This document shows, piece after piece, positions 30,982 through 40,186 of a DNA stretch of 64,000 nt (positions are counted from its first letter, which is position 1; the number at the start of each line of letters is the position of its first letter). A program made the position numbers and the translations under genes. Source of the DNA: Amycolatopsis nalaikhensis (lineage in GTDB: Bacteria > Actinomycetota > Actinomycetes > Mycobacteriales > Pseudonocardiaceae); the NCBI RefSeq assembly GCF_030264295.1, contig NZ_CP127173.1, positions 4,657,501 to 4,721,500 on the forward strand. The letters run 5' to 3'. The notes beneath the pieces are model-generated. The model saw nothing but the letters and a program-made list of their open reading frames with translations, was not told the origin of the DNA and did not search any database.

Positions 30982-33900
30982 ATGACCGAGGAGCGGCCCG
31001 GGAACACCCCGCCACTCTCGTGGAGCGAGGTCGCCGACGCGGTCTGGCTGGCCGCGACACTGCGGCAGCAGGCCACGCGGCCGGTCGACCGATCGGCTCC
31101 GCGACCGCGTCCACCGGCGCCGGACCCGTCACCCGAGCCCCCGTCACGCCCATCGGAACCGGAACAGGAACAGGAGCCGAAACCGGCGACCCGCCGAGCC
31201 GTGGGCGAGCCACCCGCGACGAGGTCCGAACCGGTTGCGGAGCGCCCGCGGCGTCCCGCCGATGAGCACCTCGCGCGGGACAACCGGGCGCACGGAGCCG
31301 AAGGGGAGCCGTGGCGCACGGGAGTCCCGAGACGGTCGGCGATGCGGGGTGGCCCGGCGATCCTGCGAGCCCTCCGGCCGCTCAAGCAGTTGCGCCCGTC
31401 TCCGCGCGAGGACGACGTGGAACTGGACGAAGAACGGACTGCCGAACAGGCGGCCGAGTCCGGCATCTGGTTTCCCTTGCTGCGGCGCGGGCCGACGACA
31501 CGCGTCCTGGACCTGACCGTGGTCGTCGACGCCGGCTCGTCGATGGCGCTGTGGCAACCGGAAGTCGCGGCCTTCTTGAAGCTGGTACAGCAGCTCGGAG
31601 CGTTCCGCACGGTCCGGATCCGGTACCTGGAAACGGAAGCCAGGGCGACCGACGGCTCCCTCGCCCCGGTGCTGCGCGGAGGGACCCCGGACGCGCCCCA
31701 GCACAGCGTGGCCGAGCTGCTGGGTTGGTACGGGGGACGGCTCATGCTCGTCCTGACCGACGGGATCGGGGAAGCCTGGCGACGCGATCTCGTCGCGCCG
31801 CTGCTGGCGCAGTGGAGCAGGCGGATGCCGGTCGCGGTGGTCCACCTGCTGCCGCAGCACCTGTGGAAGAAGAGCGGCATCGCCCTGCACCGGGCGTCGC
31901 TCAGCTCCCCGGGGCCGTTCCAGCCCAACCGCCGGTACGCGCTCGACCTGCCGGACGCCTGGATGACCTGGGCGGACCCGGAAAAGGCGATGAGCGGGGC
32001 GGTTCCCGTGCCGGTGCTCGAACTGGCCGGACGCTGGTTCGGCTGGTGGGTCCGGCTCCTGGCGCGCCCGGCCGGTGAAGCGGTGCCGGCGACGGTACTG
32101 CTCGCGCGTGACCAGCCGATGCCCGAGCCGGGGGATGAAGAACCCGCGTCACCGGTGACGGCGGAGGAACGCGTCCGCCGGTTCGTCGGCGCCGCGACGC
32201 CCCCGGCGCTGCGGCTGGCGACGTTGCTGGCCGCGGTGCCGGTCAGCCTGCCGATCGCGAGGTTCGTCCGGGCGGAACTCGTGCCCGAGGCGGACAGTTC
32301 GCACCTCGCCGAAGTGTTCACCAGCGGCCTGCTCGGCCCGCCTGGCGCGGGCAACACCCCCGGCGAGGACGCCGTTTTCGAGTTCCCGGTCTCGGTCCGC
32401 GAAGCCCTGCTCACGGCCGGACGCCGCGCCGAGACCGTCAAGGTGGTCGCCGTGACCGGACAACGGTTCGGCGAGCGGCACCCTGTGCTGCGGCGGATCG
32501 CCGACGCGCTTGCCGATCCCGACCGTGCGTCGCTGCCCGACGAGGCCGAGGACGCCTCCCTCGAGCGGGTCGTGATGCGGGCGCTTTCGGGTCCGTACGC
32601 GTGGCGGGCCGAGCGGCTGCGTGAACGGGAGCGCGAGCTCGCCGCGGCGGAGGCGGGCGACGACGCCGTCGAAGAAGGCGCGACGGGAACGACGGGGCCG
32701 GGCCCGGTCGAACCCGGTGTCCCCGAGCGGCTGGTCGAGGACGTGCGGGAAGAGGCGGCCACCTCACTGCGCCGGATCCGGCGGATCACCACCGACGCCC
32801 CGGTCGTCTGGGGCGCGGTCCCCGCGCGCAACCCGGAGTTCGTCGGCCGCCACGCCCTGCTCGACCGGCTCGGGGCGAGCCTGCGGCAAGCGGGGTGCGC
32901 GGTCCTGCACGGGCCGGGCGGCCTCGGCAAGACGCAGATCGCCGTCGAGTACATCTACCGGCAGCTGGGCGAACACGATCTCGTGTGGTGGGTGAGCGCA
33001 CCCCAGGAGAGCCAGATCCGGGCGTCGCTGACCGAACTGGCCCGCCAGCTGCGGCTGCCCGGTGCCGAGGAGACCCTCACCGCGGTGCCCGCCGCCTTGG
33101 CCGCCCTCCGCGCCGGCCGGCCCTACCGCCGCTGGTTGCTCGTCTTCGACGCGGCCGACCAGCCCGAGCTCGTGCGGCCGTTCCTGCCGCTCGACGGGCC
33201 GGGACGAGTGGTGGTCACGGCACGGGACGCCGCGTCCGGTTCGTTTCCGGCGGAGCCGATCGACGTCGGCCGGTTCGCCAGGGCGGAGAGCGTCGAACTC
33301 TTGCGTCGGCGGGATCCCGCGATCTCGGCGGCGGAAGCCGACGCGCTGTCGGAAAAGCTGGGCGATCTGCCGATCGCGCTGGCACAGGCCGCGGCCTGGC
33401 GGGCGGAAACCGGGATTCCGGTCGGCGAGTACATCCGGTTGCTCGGACAGAAAGTGACCGAGATCGTCACGGCATCCCCGCGGCCGTCCGACGACGAGAT
33501 TTCCGTGACGGCGGCCTGGAACGTCTCATTCGACGGCCTCGCGACTCGTAACCCCGCCGCGCACCAGTTGCTCCAGGTCTGTGCGTTCTTCGCAGCCGAG
33601 CCGATATCCCGCAGCCTGTTCGCCGGCGTGCGCGGGGTGTCGATCGCCCCTGAGCTGGACGCCGCGATGCGGGACCCGGTGCTGCTGGACCGGGCGCTCA
33701 GGGACATCAACCGGTGCCGGCTGGCGAAACTGGACCACCGCAGCGGCACCCTCTTGCTGCACCGGCTCGTGCAGCTGGTGCTCCGGGCGCGGATGTCCGG
33801 CGAGACCCGCACCAAGATGCGCCACGTCGCGCACCTCCTGCTCGCCAACCTCGACCCGAACGACCCCGAGACAGCCCGTCAATGGCCCCAGTACCAGATG

Positions 33901-35271
33901 GTGCTCCCGCACCTGCGGCACGCCGAGCTGATCGACTGCGACGATCCCTGGGTCCGGCGGCTGCTGCTCAACCTGATGAAGTTCCTCTACGTTTCGGGTG
34001 ACCACACCGGTGCTCTCGCGCTGGCGCAGGAGGTCGTCGCCGCCTGGACGGAGCGCAACGGCGCCGAGGACCCGGAAACGCTGTCCGCGTCGGTCCAGCT
34101 CGGGTTCGTGCTCTGGGTGCTCGGCCGGTACGAGGAGTCGTCGGAAGTCAGCCGCCGGACATTGCGGCTCTACCGGCGGACGGTGGGCCCGGATTCGGAA
34201 CAGGCGCTCCGGGCCGAAGTCCAGGTGGCGGTCGGGCTGAAGGCCAGCGGCGACTTCTTCGCGGCCCGCGACCTGAACCGGCAGACCTACGAGAAGGTCC
34301 GGTCGCTGTTCGGCGACGATGAGCCGACCGCTCTGCGTGCGGCGCACGACCTGGTCGTTTCGCTGCTGCTGGCCGGCGACTACGAGCAGGCGCGCTGGCT
34401 CAGCGAGGACACCTACGAACGCCGGTCGGAAGTGCTCGGCTACGACAACTGGGAGACCATCAGCACGCTCAACATCCTGATCATCTGCCGTCGCGAGCTC
34501 GGCGACTACTCCTGGGCGCGCATCGAGCAGGAGAAGGTGGTGGAGCGAGTGCGCGGCCTGTTCGGCCGGGGCACCGACGGTGTCATCCGCCGCGACTACC
34601 ACCTGGCCGTCGCGCAACGCAAAGACGGCTACCACGAAGCCGCGCTGAACCTGTCGGGCAGCGCCCTGGAACGGTTCCGGCTCAAGTACGGTTCGGACCA
34701 CCCCAACGCGATGGCCTGCGCCTTGGCTCATTCGATCGACCTGCGCACCGCGGGGGTCCTGCCGGAGTCACTCGAGCTGGGTGAGCAGGCGCTGGCCCTG
34801 TACCGGAACAGCCTGGGCGACCGGCATCCGCACACGCTGGCCGCCGAGGTGGACATCGGGGTCACCCTGCGCCTGCTCGGAGATCCGGACGGCGCACTGG
34901 CGAGGGACGAACGCGCGCTGAACGGGTTGCGCGACCGGCTGGGTCCGGTCCACCCGCATGTGCTGGCCTGCTCGATCAACACCGCGAACGACTGGTTCGC
35001 GCTCGGCGACGTGCGACGGTCCTTGCGCATCAACACCGAAACACTGGCCCGGTTGCGGCGGGCGCTGCCCGAGGGCCACCCGACCGCGCTCGCGGCCCGC
35101 CTCAACCGCGCACTGGACCTCGAACGGCTCGGCCGCGTCCGGGAGGCGGTCAGCCAGCACCGCGAGGTGCTCAGCGCCGCGTACCGGGCGTTCCGGCTCG
35201 GGCACCCGGCCATCGCGGCGGCGGAGAACGCGGTGCGAGCGGAATGCGACATCGACCCGATGCCGTTGTAG
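30982..35271 (+). CDS. Cassette 2: giant SAV_2336/vWA - NB-ARC - TPR protein
   Basis: A 1429-aa paralogue of the 20828 gene. After a Pro/Arg-rich low-complexity stretch (about 30-120), the vWA-like domain begins near 172 with LTVVVDAGSSMALW. Here the metal-site pattern DxGSS is closer to canonical than in cassette 1. NB-ARC follows, with P-loop GPGGLGKT at about 643-650, RWLLVFDAADQ and LGDLPIALAQAAAW. The C-terminal TPRs include LGDRHPHTLAAEVDIGVTLR, and the end is CDIDPMPL. Domain order is identical to cassette 1, and the two Pro-rich linkers are the most divergent parts. Confidence 0.85.
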   Translation: MTEERPGNTPPLSWSEVADAVWLAATLRQQATRPVDRSAPRPRPPAPDPSPEPPSRPSEPEQEQEPKPATRRAVGEPPATRSEPVAERPRRPADEHLARDNRAHGAEGEPWRTGVPRRSAMRGGPAILRALRPLKQLRPSPREDDVELDEERTAEQAAESGIWFPLLRRGPTTRVLDLTVVVDAGSSMALWQPEVAAFLKLVQQLGAFRTVRIRYLETEARATDGSLAPVLRGGTPDAPQHSVAELLGWYGGRLMLVLTDGIGEAWRRDLVAPLLAQWSRRMPVAVVHLLPQHLWKKSGIALHRASLSSPGPFQPNRRYALDLPDAWMTWADPEKAMSGAVPVPVLELAGRWFGWWVRLLARPAGEAVPATVLLARDQPMPEPGDEEPASPVTAEERVRRFVGAATPPALRLATLLAAVPVSLPIARFVRAELVPEADSSHLAEVFTSGLLGPPGAGNTPGEDAVFEFPVSVREALLTAGRRAETVKVVAVTGQRFGERHPVLRRIADALADPDRASLPDEAEDASLERVVMRALSGPYAWRAERLRERERELAAAEAGDDAVEEGATGTTGPGPVEPGVPERLVEDVREEAATSLRRIRRITTDAPVVWGAVPARNPEFVGRHALLDRLGASLRQAGCAVLHGPGGLGKTQIAVEYIYRQLGEHDLVWWVSAPQESQIRASLTELARQLRLPGAEETLTAVPAALAALRAGRPYRRWLLVFDAADQPELVRPFLPLDGPGRVVVTARDAASGSFPAEPIDVGRFARAESVELLRRRDPAISAAEADALSEKLGDLPIALAQAAAWRAETGIPVGEYIRLLGQKVTEIVTASPRPSDDEISVTAAWNVSFDGLATRNPAAHQLLQVCAFFAAEPISRSLFAGVRGVSIAPELDAAMRDPVLLDRALRDINRCRLAKLDHRSGTLLLHRLVQLVLRARMSGETRTKMRHVAHLLLANLDPNDPETARQWPQYQMVLPHLRHAELIDCDDPWVRRLLLNLMKFLYVSGDHTGALALAQEVVAAWTERNGAEDPETLSASVQLGFVLWVLGRYEESSEVSRRTLRLYRRTVGPDSEQALRAEVQVAVGLKASGDFFAARDLNRQTYEKVRSLFGDDEPTALRAAHDLVVSLLLAGDYEQARWLSEDTYERRSEVLGYDNWETISTLNILIICRRELGDYSWARIEQEKVVERVRGLFGRGTDGVIRRDYHLAVAQRKDGYHEAALNLSGSALERFRLKYGSDHPNAMACALAHSIDLRTAGVLPESLELGEQALALYRNSLGDRHPHTLAAEVDIGVTLRLLGDPDGALARDERALNGLRDRLGPVHPHVLACSINTANDWFALGDVRRSLRINTETLARLRRALPEGHPTALAARLNRALDLERLGRVREAVSQHREVLSAAYRAFRLGHPAIAAAENAVRAECDIDPMPL

Positions 35272-35276
35272 CGCGG

Positions 35277-37064
35277 TCAGGCCAGGGCTTCCCCGACCCA
35301 GGCCGCCAGCTGGCGAAGCGTCACCTCGATGCCCTCGCGGCGCAACTCCCGGTGCACGGCACGAACGAGTTCCGGCGCGTTGAGCAACGCACGCGCGGCG
35401 GGGCCGGCGGGCAGCGAAAGGCCGTAGCCGATCAACGCCGGGGCGTCGTCGGGGTCCTTTTCGAGTTCGGCCTGGAACGCCGACCGGGCGTCGGCCCGGC
35501 GGCCGGCGACGAGCAGGTAGTCGCCTTCGAAGGCGTCCGGGACGAGTGGCCACACCTGCTGGAGCCGGGCTTCGCCGTCTTCACCCAGCTTGACCCGGAT
35601 CAGGTCGGCCCGTGCGTTCGGCCATTCCCCGTCCGAGACGGTGTCGAGGCGGCCTTCCGGAAGCACCGGAGGGCAGGAAAGGCCCCGCTGCCACGCCTGA
35701 GCGAGATCGGCGACCGCCTTCTCGTCGGGACGAAGGTGGCGAAGCCGCCAACCCGCGTAGTGGTCCGCGGCCAACGTTTTCGCCCACCGCAAGGATTCGG
35801 CCGCGCACGGCTCGGACTGCCACGGCTCGAACACGGTCGCGAGCTCGGCCAGGAACTGCCGTCCCCCTTCGGTGAGCGCGGCGTCGTCGCGGATCGCTTC
35901 GAGGGTCTGCCAGGTCTGGGTGCGCCAGTGCGCGAACTCGAAGGCGGCCAACCGGTCTTCGGGCCGGGCGCGGGACAGCGCTCGCCAGAACGCCGAAACA
36001 CCGAAGAAGGCGTAGACGCCGTGCACCAGGCCACCGAGCGGACGCGGGTCTTCTCGCCACGGCGCGTAAAGCCGTTGGGTGCGGTCGTCGTCGTGCAGGC
36101 CGGCGAGCTGCAGCAGCCCGCCCAGCCGGATGTGCTGGAACTCGTGGACGAGGGCCGCGGCCAGCGTGGCGGCGTCTTCGGGCGCGGCGATCACGGCGCT
36201 GCCGAAGGCTTCTCCCGTCGACGCGCTGGGAAGCCGGAACGGGACGGCCGGTTCCGGCACGATCGACGTCAGGCCGGTGGGCAGGACTTCCGCGTACTCG
36301 GGCACGTGCTCGACGACCAGCCGCCAGGCTTCGCCGAGCAGGTCGCGCCAGTTCGCCACTTCGGCTTCGGCCAGCCGGGCCGGCGGAATCGGGTGGTAGA
36401 GACCGCGATGCGGGTCCAGGTCGTCGAGCCGCAGTTCGAGGACGCGTCCGCCGGCCTCGAACCGGAACTTCCGGAGCGGGTGCCACGACGGCTGCTCCGG
36501 CGCGACCCGCGAGCGCGAGCCGTCGATTGTGAAGGAACCGGCTTCCCCGTTGACTTCGGCGGTCGTGAAGCCGCCGCCTTCGTCGAGCCACGCCGCCCCC
36601 AGCGTCGGCAGCACGACGGTGTCTTTCCACACCGGCACCCGGATCGTGAACTTCAGGCCCGCGTGGATCGCGGCCGCGGCGGCCAGGGTGTGGAGGTAGC
36701 CGTAGTGGACCCAGAGCGGGCACTCACCGGTGAGCCCTTGGTCGATCAGCCGCGTGGTGTACCCGGCCCAGCTCCCGGTGTAGGGGTGGGCGAGAACCCG
36801 CTCCAGCGCCTCCGGCTCGGCCTGTTGAGCGCGCTCCAGCAGGTCCCAAGGAGCCTCGGCGCCGGCCAGCGGACCGGTCAGCCGCTCGTCCGTCTCGGCT
36901 TCGTGCACGAGGCCGAGGATCAGGAGCAACCGGCGGCTGCGATCGGCGGTGCGCAACAGGTCCACCGCGGCGGCCCCGCCACCGCCGGTGGCGAGCTGGT
37001 CGAAGGTGTCCCAAGGGAGCGAATGCGAGCCCGGGGCGGACGCCTCCGGGACCTTCGTGTGCAC
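35277..37064 (-). CDS. Cassette 2: HExxH motif peptide-modification protein (intact)
   Basis: A 595-aa protein from GTG 37064. Residues 1-290 form the family's N-terminal region (LPWDTFDQLATGGGG, HPYTGSWAGYTTRLI). The metal motif LVHEFQHIRLGG lies near residues 303-314, and a third ligand may be in HLRPDEKAV or the following acidic segment. The C-terminal 100 residues resemble a TPR-like tail (AGRRADARSAFQAELEKDPDD). This is the HEXXH-domain family found beside FxSxx peptides and now linked to iron/2-oxoglutarate peptide beta-hydroxylation (family knowledge, from memory). It lies 22 nt after the peptide 2 gene, its likely substrate. No radical SAM enzyme is encoded in the window. Confidence 0.83.
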   Translation of the reverse strand: MHTKVPEASAPGSHSLPWDTFDQLATGGGGAAAVDLLRTADRSRRLLLILGLVHEAETDERLTGPLAGAEAPWDLLERAQQAEPEALERVLAHPYTGSWAGYTTRLIDQGLTGECPLWVHYGYLHTLAAAAAIHAGLKFTIRVPVWKDTVVLPTLGAAWLDEGGGFTTAEVNGEAGSFTIDGSRSRVAPEQPSWHPLRKFRFEAGGRVLELRLDDLDPHRGLYHPIPPARLAEAEVANWRDLLGEAWRLVVEHVPEYAEVLPTGLTSIVPEPAVPFRLPSASTGEAFGSAVIAAPEDAATLAAALVHEFQHIRLGGLLQLAGLHDDDRTQRLYAPWREDPRPLGGLVHGVYAFFGVSAFWRALSRARPEDRLAAFEFAHWRTQTWQTLEAIRDDAALTEGGRQFLAELATVFEPWQSEPCAAESLRWAKTLAADHYAGWRLRHLRPDEKAVADLAQAWQRGLSCPPVLPEGRLDTVSDGEWPNARADLIRVKLGEDGEARLQQVWPLVPDAFEGDYLLVAGRRADARSAFQAELEKDPDDAPALIGYGLSLPAGPAARALLNAPELVRAVHRELRREGIEVTLRQLAAWVGEALA

Positions 37065-37086
37065 AGTGAGCCTCTCCGGAGCGACT

Positions 37087-37281
37087 TCAGTCGACGCGTT
37101 TGGCGCCGCCCCCGCTGCCGCTCGCGGTCACCGGGATGTGGGCGGTCCGCTCCGCGGCGTGGCGAATCGAACGGCGGAGCACAGCGGCATCGAGCTTCCG
37201 CAGTTCGGACAGTGAGACGGCGCTCAGGTCGAGGAGTTCGGATTTGATCCCCGGCTGTTCACTGCCACCAGGCGATCGCAT
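37087..37281 (-). CDS. Cassette 2: FxsA-like precursor peptide with non-FxSxx tail
   Basis: A 64-aa peptide from ATG 37281 with ribosome site GAGGGG. The leader SELLDLSAVSLSELRKLDA and LRRSIRHAAER parallels peptide 1. The tail IPVTASGSGGGAKRVD differs from peptide 1 only by one extra glycine. The leaders differ at about half of their positions, so the tail is the best-conserved part, as expected for a modified core or a recognised C-terminus. It is transcribed with the intact HExxH gene. Confidence 0.8.
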   Translation of the reverse strand: MRSPGGSEQPGIKSELLDLSAVSLSELRKLDAAVLRRSIRHAAERTAHIPVTASGSGGGAKRVD

Positions 37282-37638
37282 CGCGATATTTCCCCTCGTC
37301 CAGAAGTACCGTTTGGAGGCGCGCGTAAGTTAGCACGGCATGGGCTCACCCTTTCGGGTCGCCCGGCGATTGCCCGCTTCCCCGCGACGGAGCTGGGTGC
37401 CCCCTACTCGTGAACTGTTCATCGTACTCCGTGCGGCCGAGAGAAAGCGGCGCTCGCCGGACAGGATTCGATACGCTCTGTCACAGGGGCCTTGCGCTCG
37501 GGAACTGGCAGGGAAAGCGGTTCGCCGGAGGTGGTGATCCGGTGCCCGGTGAATTCGCGTCGAGTCGGCCGAGACTCAATTATTGCGAGATATCTGTTTT
37601 GTCATTCCGGCGGTCGGCGGGCGGTTGAGAAGAATTCC
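37282..37638. other. Intergenic region right of cassette 2
   Basis: No gene is supported in these 357 bp. On the minus strand GCTAACTT at about 37328-37335 may be the -10 of the peptide 2 promoter. On the plus strand a GGAGGTGG ribosome-like site is followed by GTG 37541 and a 28-codon frame without homology. The spacing resembles the start of the VMAP genes, so this may be a vestige of further cassette sequence, but evidence is thin. Confidence 0.35.
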
Positions 37639-38817
37639 TCAGGCGACGCCGAGAACCGTGTGCAGGAGGGTCGTCAGCTCCGCTTCGAAGTGCGGGCGCG
37701 CCGCCACTCGGCGGGTGCGGGCCAGGTCGTTCGCGATGGTCAGCGCCGCGTGGACCGTGATTTTCGCTTCTCGCGGCGGGAGTTCCGGGCGCGCCGCGGA
37801 AAGCAGCGTCACCCACTGGGCTACGTAGTCGCGTTGCACGCGCAGCAGGTCCGCCTTGTCTCGGTCGGGCATCGTCACCCGGTCCGCCGAGAACGACACC
37901 AGCAGTTCCGGCGTGTGCAGAATCGTGTGCACGTACGACGCCGCCAGGCGGCGGAGCGCGTCCTCCTCGTCCCTTGCCTGCAGTGCCCTCTCGGCCGCCA
38001 GCGCCAGTCTGTCCGCCGCTCGGTGGCCGATCGCCACCATCAGGGCCGCCTTGCTCGGGAAGTGGCGGTAGACGCTCGGGCCCGCTATGCCCGCCGCCGC
38101 ACCTATGTCCTCCATGCTCACGTCGTGGAACCCCCGCTGGGCGAATAGCTCCGTCGCCGCCGCCAGGACCTGCTCGCGGCGGGATGGCGTGCCCAGGCCC
38201 GCCACCGCGGTTGAAGGCGGCGTCGCGGGCGACGGGAGTGTGGCGTTGAGCACAGCCAGCGCCAGCTCGACCAGCAACTGCGCGAACCGGCGGCGCGCCA
38301 CTGACGTGTGGTGCACCGAGACGCTGCCGAACACCGACAGTGCCGCCCAGCACAGCAGCTCGGCGTCCTCGGCCGGCAGCTCCGGGCGCCGGGTCAGCAG
38401 GGCCTTCGACCACGCCGTCAGCGCCAGCGTCGACCGGCGGGCTATCTCGCGCTGGTCCTCCTTCGGGAGGTGACGCCCCTCCCAGCGCCACAGCGCGGCG
38501 ATCTCCCGGCGCTCGACCGCCTGCGTCGCGAGGCGGCCCAGCAGGTCTTTCAGCTGGTCAGGCTGGGGAACCGAGTCCGACAGCGCCTCCGCCGTCGCCG
38601 CCTCCAAGTCCTCGAAGCCGCTCAGGACGACGTACGCCAGGATCGCCTGCTTGTCCGCGAAGTGGCGGTACAACGCCGGCCCCGTGACGCCCGCCGCGTC
38701 CGCTATGTCCTTGATGCCGACCCCGGGGAAGCCACGCGCGCGGAACAGCTCCGCGGCCACCGCGGCCAGCTGGGCCTTGCGGTCGCGGGGTCGCGCAGCG
38801 CGTACGGAGTCGGTCAT
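37639..38817 (-). CDS. Fused double TetR-family transcriptional regulator
   Basis: A 392-aa protein made of two TetR units in tandem. The first HTH is IKDIADAAGVTGPALYRHFA (about residues 35-55), the second MEDIGAAAGIAGPSVYRHFP (about 230-250), each followed by its own helical ligand domain. I start at ATG 38817, since upstream sequence (to 38898) is promoter. A single-chain dimer of this type would bind a palindrome as a monomer. A perfect palindrome TAATGGCCATTA lies between this gene and the divergent fadA-fadB operon, so it probably represses both in response to an acyl-CoA (inference). Confidence 0.85.
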   Translation of the reverse strand: MTDSVRAARPRDRKAQLAAVAAELFRARGFPGVGIKDIADAAGVTGPALYRHFADKQAILAYVVLSGFEDLEAATAEALSDSVPQPDQLKDLLGRLATQAVERREIAALWRWEGRHLPKEDQREIARRSTLALTAWSKALLTRRPELPAEDAELLCWAALSVFGSVSVHHTSVARRRFAQLLVELALAVLNATLPSPATPPSTAVAGLGTPSRREQVLAAATELFAQRGFHDVSMEDIGAAAGIAGPSVYRHFPSKAALMVAIGHRAADRLALAAERALQARDEEDALRRLAASYVHTILHTPELLVSFSADRVTMPDRDKADLLRVQRDYVAQWVTLLSAARPELPPREAKITVHAALTIANDLARTRRVAARPHFEAELTTLLHTVLGVA

Positions 38818-38858
38818 CGTGAAAGAACGATAGCGGCTAACGGCACACCTGCAACCCA

Positions 38859-38900
38859 TTGACACCATGGGGTTATCCGGAGATATGTTAATGGCCATTA
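38859..38900 (+). promoter_or_regulatory. fadA promoter with TetR operator
   Basis: TTGACA at 38859-38864 is followed 17-19 bp later by GATATG/TATGTT, a good -35/-10 pair facing fadA. The perfect palindrome TAATGGCCATTA (38889-38900) directly follows the -10, the classic position for a repressor site. It lies between the double TetR gene and fadA. Confidence 0.7.
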
Positions 38901-38966
38901 GCCCTACTGGCCGGTATCATCGGCCACGGTACGAAGACGTCCCACACGCTCGCGAGGAGTTGTTCT

Positions 38967-40178
<1,212 letters not shown>

Positions 40179-40186
40179 GGGAAGAA

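Noticed and set aside
29565..32954. A very long open frame on the minus strand opposite MoxR 2 and the giant protein 2
   Set aside because: It is Ser/Arg/Gly-rich without domains and results from the GC3 bias of the forward genes, which have clear motifs.
27023..37281. Canonical FxSxx-COOH peptide call
   Set aside because: Both peptides end in KRVD with no Phe-x-Ser-x-x terminus, so only the leader resemblance is claimed.
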